Part shown: one piece after another, positions 22,073 to 25,358 of the stretch
Numbering within the stretch: the first letter of the stretch is position 1
Layout of the letters: each line of letters starts with the position of its first letter
Translations under genes and position numbers: made by a program
NCBI GenBank assembly: GCA_934278005.1
Contig: CAKQWG010000026.1
Location: forward strand, 1 to 25,358
Source of the DNA: an uncultured Pirellulaceae bacterium
GTDB lineage: Bacteria; Planctomycetota; Planctomycetia; Pirellulales; Pirellulaceae
Reading direction: 5' to 3'
Length of the DNA: 25,358 nt
Notes under the pieces: model-generated
The model's database searches: none
What the model saw: the letters and a program-made list of their open reading frames with translations, nothing else
What the model was told of the DNA's origin: nothing

Positions 22073-23818
22073 ATGCTCGAACTGCAAGGTATTGCGGTCT
22101 CGCCGGGAGTTGCCATCGGAAAGGTTTTAATCCTCGACCGGGAAGGTTACAGGATTACTCGCTCTCAGATAGATTCCGCAGACTGCCACAACGAAATTGA
22201 ACGCTTGCGAACGGCGATAGCCGAAGCGTCTACGCGTCTGGACCAGCATCGCCGCGATTCGACCGAGAAAATCAGCCCATTGGTAGGGGCGATCTTTTCT
22301 GCCCATCAACAACTCCTGCTCGATGCCACGCTGCTGCGCGAATGGACCCGGTTGATCCAGGACGAGTGTTACAGCGCCGAGTTCGCCGTCTCCACCGTGC
22401 TCAGCCGCTACGCGCACGCGTTTCGCAACATGGGCTCGGATGCCCTGGCCGAGCGAGCAGGCGACATCCGCGATGTCGAACGCACGCTGCTCGAAGCCCT
22501 GGGCGGCGCCCCCATGCAGGTCACCGACGCGGTCGGCCAGTCCATCTTATTGAGCCATGATCTGACGCCCAGCGAGACGGCCAATCTGGACCGCGATAAA
22601 ATCATCGGGTTTTGCACGGAAGTGGGCGGCCCGGGAGGCCACACAGCCATCGTGGCCCGAGGCATGGAGATTCCCGCCGTCGTGGGCCTGGGAAGCTTCC
22701 TGCATCGCATCGAACGCGACGCAACGGTTATCATCGACGGTTTCCGCGGCCGGGTGATCCTGCAACCCGACGAAGCGACGCTAGAGATAGACCGCCGGAG
22801 AATTGCCGCCCGCGCGGGGCGAGTGGAAAAGCTCACCGCTATTCGCGACCTACCGGCAGTGACTCGCGACGGAACCCGTATCACTCTGCTGGCCAACATC
22901 GAATTTCCAGGGGAAGTTGGCAGCAGTCTAGCTCGTGGCGCAGAGGGTATCGGCCTATACCGCACCGAGTTCCTGTACATGGCCGGCGACGGTGAGCCCA
23001 GCGAGGACGAGCAGACGGAGGCCTACCGCGAAGTTGTCCAGCAAGTTGGAGGCCGCCCGGTCATCATGCGCACGCTCGATCTCGGCGCAGATAAGGTTGG
23101 CAAGTTTGCGAAGATCGACCCCGAGAACAACCCCTCCCTCGGTCTGCGAAGCATTCGTCTGTCGCTGCGGCAGCCCAAAGTCTTCCGCACGCAGTTGCGA
23201 GCTATGGTCCGGGCGTCGGCCGATGGCCCGCTAAAAATCATGTTTCCCATGGTCACCACGCTGCACGAAATGCGCACCGCTCGCATGGTGTTGCGACAAG
23301 TCATCGAAGACCTGGTCGAAGAGGGACTCCAACTGGTCCATCCGATCAAGGTGGGTATGATGGTCGAGGTTCCGGCCGCCGTTCTCATGCTGGAGAGCTT
23401 CGTCCGAGAAGTCGACTTCATCAGCATCGGTACTAATGACTTGATCCAGTACACCCTGGCCGTTGATCGCGGTAACGAGAGCGTGGCCGATTTGTACGCG
23501 GGTCACGACCCGGCCGTGCTGCGGCTTATACGCACCTCGATCGAAGTCGCCCAGCGCGCCGGAGTCGAGGTCAGCGTATGTGGTGAAATGAGCTCCAACC
23601 CCATTACTGCGTTGCTGCTGGTCGGTTTAGGCGTCCGCGTGCTTTCCGCGCCGTCAGTAATGCTGCCACAAATGAAGCAGGCCCTGCGCCAAGTCAGCCT
23701 GGAGGACTGTGTCCAGATTGCCAGACGCGTGTTTGACTTCGATACCGCGCGCGAGGTTGATGCCTATCTGAAAACTCGGTTTAGCGATCTACTTCCCGAA
23801 ATGGCGTTAGGAGTCTAA
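22073..23818 (+). CDS. ptsI: PTS enzyme I (phosphoenolpyruvate-protein phosphotransferase)
   Basis: It takes phosphate from phosphoenolpyruvate and gives it to HPr in the cytoplasm. The 581 residues (E. coli 575) cover the N-terminal HPr-binding/phospho-His region (1-240) and the PEP-binding barrel (255-575). The active histidine is His190 in GGPGGHTAIVARGMEIPAVVG. PEP-site residues are Arg297 in GIGLYRTEF, Arg333 in MRTLDLGADK, the segment GTNDLIQYTLAVDRGN (453-468), and the proton-donor Cys503 in VCGEMSSNP. The motif before His190 is GGPGGH where most enzymes have GG(R/K/P)TSH, a double change. No ribosome binding site is visible. It ends 6 bp before the next gene. Confidence 0.96.
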   Translation: MLELQGIAVSPGVAIGKVLILDREGYRITRSQIDSADCHNEIERLRTAIAEASTRLDQHRRDSTEKISPLVGAIFSAHQQLLLDATLLREWTRLIQDECYSAEFAVSTVLSRYAHAFRNMGSDALAERAGDIRDVERTLLEALGGAPMQVTDAVGQSILLSHDLTPSETANLDRDKIIGFCTEVGGPGGHTAIVARGMEIPAVVGLGSFLHRIERDATVIIDGFRGRVILQPDEATLEIDRRRIAARAGRVEKLTAIRDLPAVTRDGTRITLLANIEFPGEVGSSLARGAEGIGLYRTEFLYMAGDGEPSEDEQTEAYREVVQQVGGRPVIMRTLDLGADKVGKFAKIDPENNPSLGLRSIRLSLRQPKVFRTQLRAMVRASADGPLKIMFPMVTTLHEMRTARMVLRQVIEDLVEEGLQLVHPIKVGMMVEVPAAVLMLESFVREVDFISIGTNDLIQYTLAVDRGNESVADLYAGHDPAVLRLIRTSIEVAQRAGVEVSVCGEMSSNPITALLLVGLGVRVLSAPSVMLPQMKQALRQVSLEDCVQIARRVFDFDTAREVDAYLKTRFSDLLPEMALGV

Positions 23819-23824
23819 TACACG

Positions 23825-24694
23825 ATGACTAGCGACAATCGCCCCACCAGCCCGCAACAGGACGCCAGCCAATTGGCCGCTAACCCGCCTGCCGCTAACC
23901 CGCCTCCAATCGACCCCAACTCGCAGCCAACAGTCGACTCGCAAACTGCCGACTCGCAAACTGCCAAACCTCACGCCGCTTCAAATGCAAGCGTCCGCAC
24001 CGCAGTCGCTCAGCCCGACACGGCCACGCAACCGGACTCACAGGACAAGACTCGTCTACGAATTCGCTTTACCAAATGCGGTGACTTGCGCTGGATCAGC
24101 CATCGAGATCTAGCCCGCGTGTGGGAGCGATTGTTGCGCCGAGCGGGATTGCAGTTGGCCTTTAGTCAGGGCTTTCACCCCAAGCCGCGGATCAGCTTTC
24201 CATCGGCTTTGGCGCTAGGCATCGAGGCTCTGGACGAAGTGGTCGAGCTGGAAGTGCTAGGAATTGTGCAGCTCGATTCCATCGGCGACGTGCTGCGCCG
24301 CGAAATGCCGCAAGGCATGGAGCTCCTGGAACTGCACGCCCTACAGACTTCCCTGGGCAAAGCCCGTGTGTTGGGGGCCAGCTACCGCATCGCCCATGGC
24401 CTGGCGTCCACTTCGGAACTCAGTCAGCGAATCGATTCAATCGGCGCGCAGAGCAGCTTGGAGATCGATCGCGAAGGAAAGGCCATCGTGTGCTCGACCA
24501 CCGACCCACACTTCAGCTTAAGCGTCGAGCACGAGTACTTTTTATTTTCACTCCCCAACGTCGCGCAGGGCTCAGTACGCCCCAGCGAGCTTCTTGAGTG
24601 CGTCGGCTTGGGGCACCTGCTTGAATCGGGGGCGACGCTGCAGCGCACAGCCGTGCATTTGCACGAGCAGGCGCAGTCACCGCCCAACGCATAG
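23825..24694 (+). CDS. TIGR03936 family (DUF2344) radical SAM-linked protein
   Basis: A 289-residue protein. Residues 75-270 match this family: RLRIRFTKCGDLRWISHRDLARVWERLLRRAGLQLAFSQGFHPKPRISF-type sequence followed by SALALGIEALDEVVELEV. In other bacteria this domain is fused to, or encoded next to, a radical SAM protein (TIGR03960) and lies beside rne/rng, as it does here; no radical SAM gene is visible in this window. Its biochemical role is not established. The first 70 residues are a low-complexity Pro/Gln/Ala/Thr leader built partly from 15 bp repeats. The gene starts 6 bp after ptsI, so translation is probably coupled. Confidence 0.88.
   Translation: MTSDNRPTSPQQDASQLAANPPAANPPPIDPNSQPTVDSQTADSQTAKPHAASNASVRTAVAQPDTATQPDSQDKTRLRIRFTKCGDLRWISHRDLARVWERLLRRAGLQLAFSQGFHPKPRISFPSALALGIEALDEVVELEVLGIVQLDSIGDVLRREMPQGMELLELHALQTSLGKARVLGASYRIAHGLASTSELSQRIDSIGAQSSLEIDREGKAIVCSTTDPHFSLSVEHEYFLFSLPNVAQGSVRPSELLECVGLGHLLESGATLQRTAVHLHEQAQSPPNA
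23876..23965 (+). repeat. Two 15 bp in-frame duplications in a low-complexity leader
   Basis: gccgctaacccgcct is present twice at 23876-23905, and gactcgcaaactgcc twice at 23936-23965. Both keep the frame of the DUF2344 gene and encode AANPP and DSQTA pairs. Confidence 0.85.
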
Positions 24695-24789
24695 GGCAAG
24701 GCCAAAAACAATACAGTTCGTAGAGACCTACACACACATTAATTACTCTCATCCGCAGCCCGTCTAGTGGCTCACAACAGGAAACAACT

Positions 24790-25358
24790 ATGAAAAAAGA
24801 AATGCTCATCAACGTCTCGCAACCGGAGGAATGCCGGATAGCGATCCTGGAGGACGATATACTCGAGGAGCTCTACACGGAGCGCGCCAGTCAAAACAAC
24901 TTTGCGGGAAACATCTACAAAGGCAAGATCGTCAACCTCGAGCCCAGCATTCAGGCCGCCTTTGTCGACTTTGGAGTGGGCCGCAATGGCTTTCTGCACA
25001 TCAGCGATGTCGAACCGCAGTACTTCCGCCAAGCCGGTTATGACCCTGAAGAATGCATGGAGGGTAAATTCCCCGGCGCGGATATTGATGAAGACGACGC
25101 AAGCGATGATGACGACCGGTCGGACGATGCCAATGGCAGCGACGCGTCCAAGGAGCGCGGCAAGCGTGGAGACCGGCCCGACCGCGGACGAAAACGCAAT
25201 GGCCGTCCGCAACATTCATCGCGACCACGTTTCAAGCCGCCCATACAAGAGGTCTTCCGTCGTGGTGACGAAGTCCTAGTACAAGTTATCAAAGAAGGCA
25301 TCGGTACCAAAGGCCCCACGCTGTCGACCTACATTAGCATCCCCGGCCGTTATCTAGT
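24790..25358 (+). CDS. Ribonuclease E/G, N-terminal part (runs off the window)
   Basis: Only the first 189 residues are present; the frame is open at the window edge. MKKEMLINVSQPEECRIAILEDDILEELYTER and NIYKGKIVNLEPSIQAAFVDFGVGRNGFLHISDV are the standard start and S1 domain of RNase E/G, which cut single-stranded RNA in rRNA processing and mRNA decay. The S1 domain resumes at PPIQEVFRRGDEVLVQVIKEGIGTKGPTLSTYISIPGRYL. Between them (about 82-148) lies an insertion with an Asp-rich part (97-113) and an Arg/Lys-rich part (121-149), far larger than the loop in E. coli RNase E. AGGA lies 7 nt before the ATG. E versus G cannot be decided from this part. Confidence 0.95.
   Translation, partial: MKKEMLINVSQPEECRIAILEDDILEELYTERASQNNFAGNIYKGKIVNLEPSIQAAFVDFGVGRNGFLHISDVEPQYFRQAGYDPEECMEGKFPGADIDEDDASDDDDRSDDANGSDASKERGKRGDRPDRGRKRNGRPQHSSRPRFKPPIQEVFRRGDEVLVQVIKEGIGTKGPTLSTYISIPGRYL

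Overview
The window looks like a piece of a chromosome from a planctomycete of the Pirellula/Rhodopirellula group. The evidence is a BBP7-type outer-membrane barrel gene, a DUF1570-like secreted protein, many secreted proteins, moderately high GC, and an hpf-ptsN-HPr-ptsI regulatory phosphotransferase cluster. The assignment rests on gene content recalled from known families, not on a search. I see no rRNA, tRNA, CRISPR array, insertion sequence or prophage.

Layout. Positions 1-1900 hold a BBP7-like outer-membrane protein followed by two hairpins, the second a clear terminator. Positions 2023-4279 hold a divergent pair: a cytosine-5 methyltransferase that resembles the Dnmt2 tRNA methyltransferases more than restriction-modification enzymes, and an RNase H-fold protein that has lost most catalytic residues. 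Positions 4397-8742 carry a glycogen branching enzyme and an amylosucrase-like enzyme in tandem, which together could build branched alpha-glucan from sucrose. Positions 8928-11989 hold a secreted HExxH metalloprotease-like protein with C-terminal leucine-rich repeats, divergent from a secreted TIM-barrel protein. The 270 bp between them contains a mirror-ordered array of inverted repeats. Positions 12253-14455 (minus strand) hold csrA, a small unknown gene and a GlcF-like iron-sulfur protein. Positions 14761-19807 hold an RluA-type pseudouridine synthase, a secreted prolyl oligopeptidase with a four-copy 18 bp repeat in its signal region, and miaB. A small membrane/coiled-coil protein lies at 19977-20393. 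From 20644 to the window edge, co-directional genes encode hibernation factor HPF, PtsN-like EIIA, HPr, enzyme I, a TIGR03936/DUF2344 protein and the start of RNase E/G.

Themes. Several genes act on RNA: Dnmt2-like, RNase H-like, CsrA, RluA, MiaB, HPF and RNase E/G. The PTS genes have no sugar permease here, so the phosphorelay is probably regulatory. Short tandem repeats are unusually frequent. Units in coding DNA are 15, 18 or 24 bp and keep the frame, while units of 7, 13, 14 and 28 bp occur only between genes. The most interesting items are the Dnmt2-like gene, the degenerate RNase H, the mirror-symmetric repeat array, the altered active-site motif of enzyme I, and the acidic/basic insertion in the S1 domain of RNase E/G.
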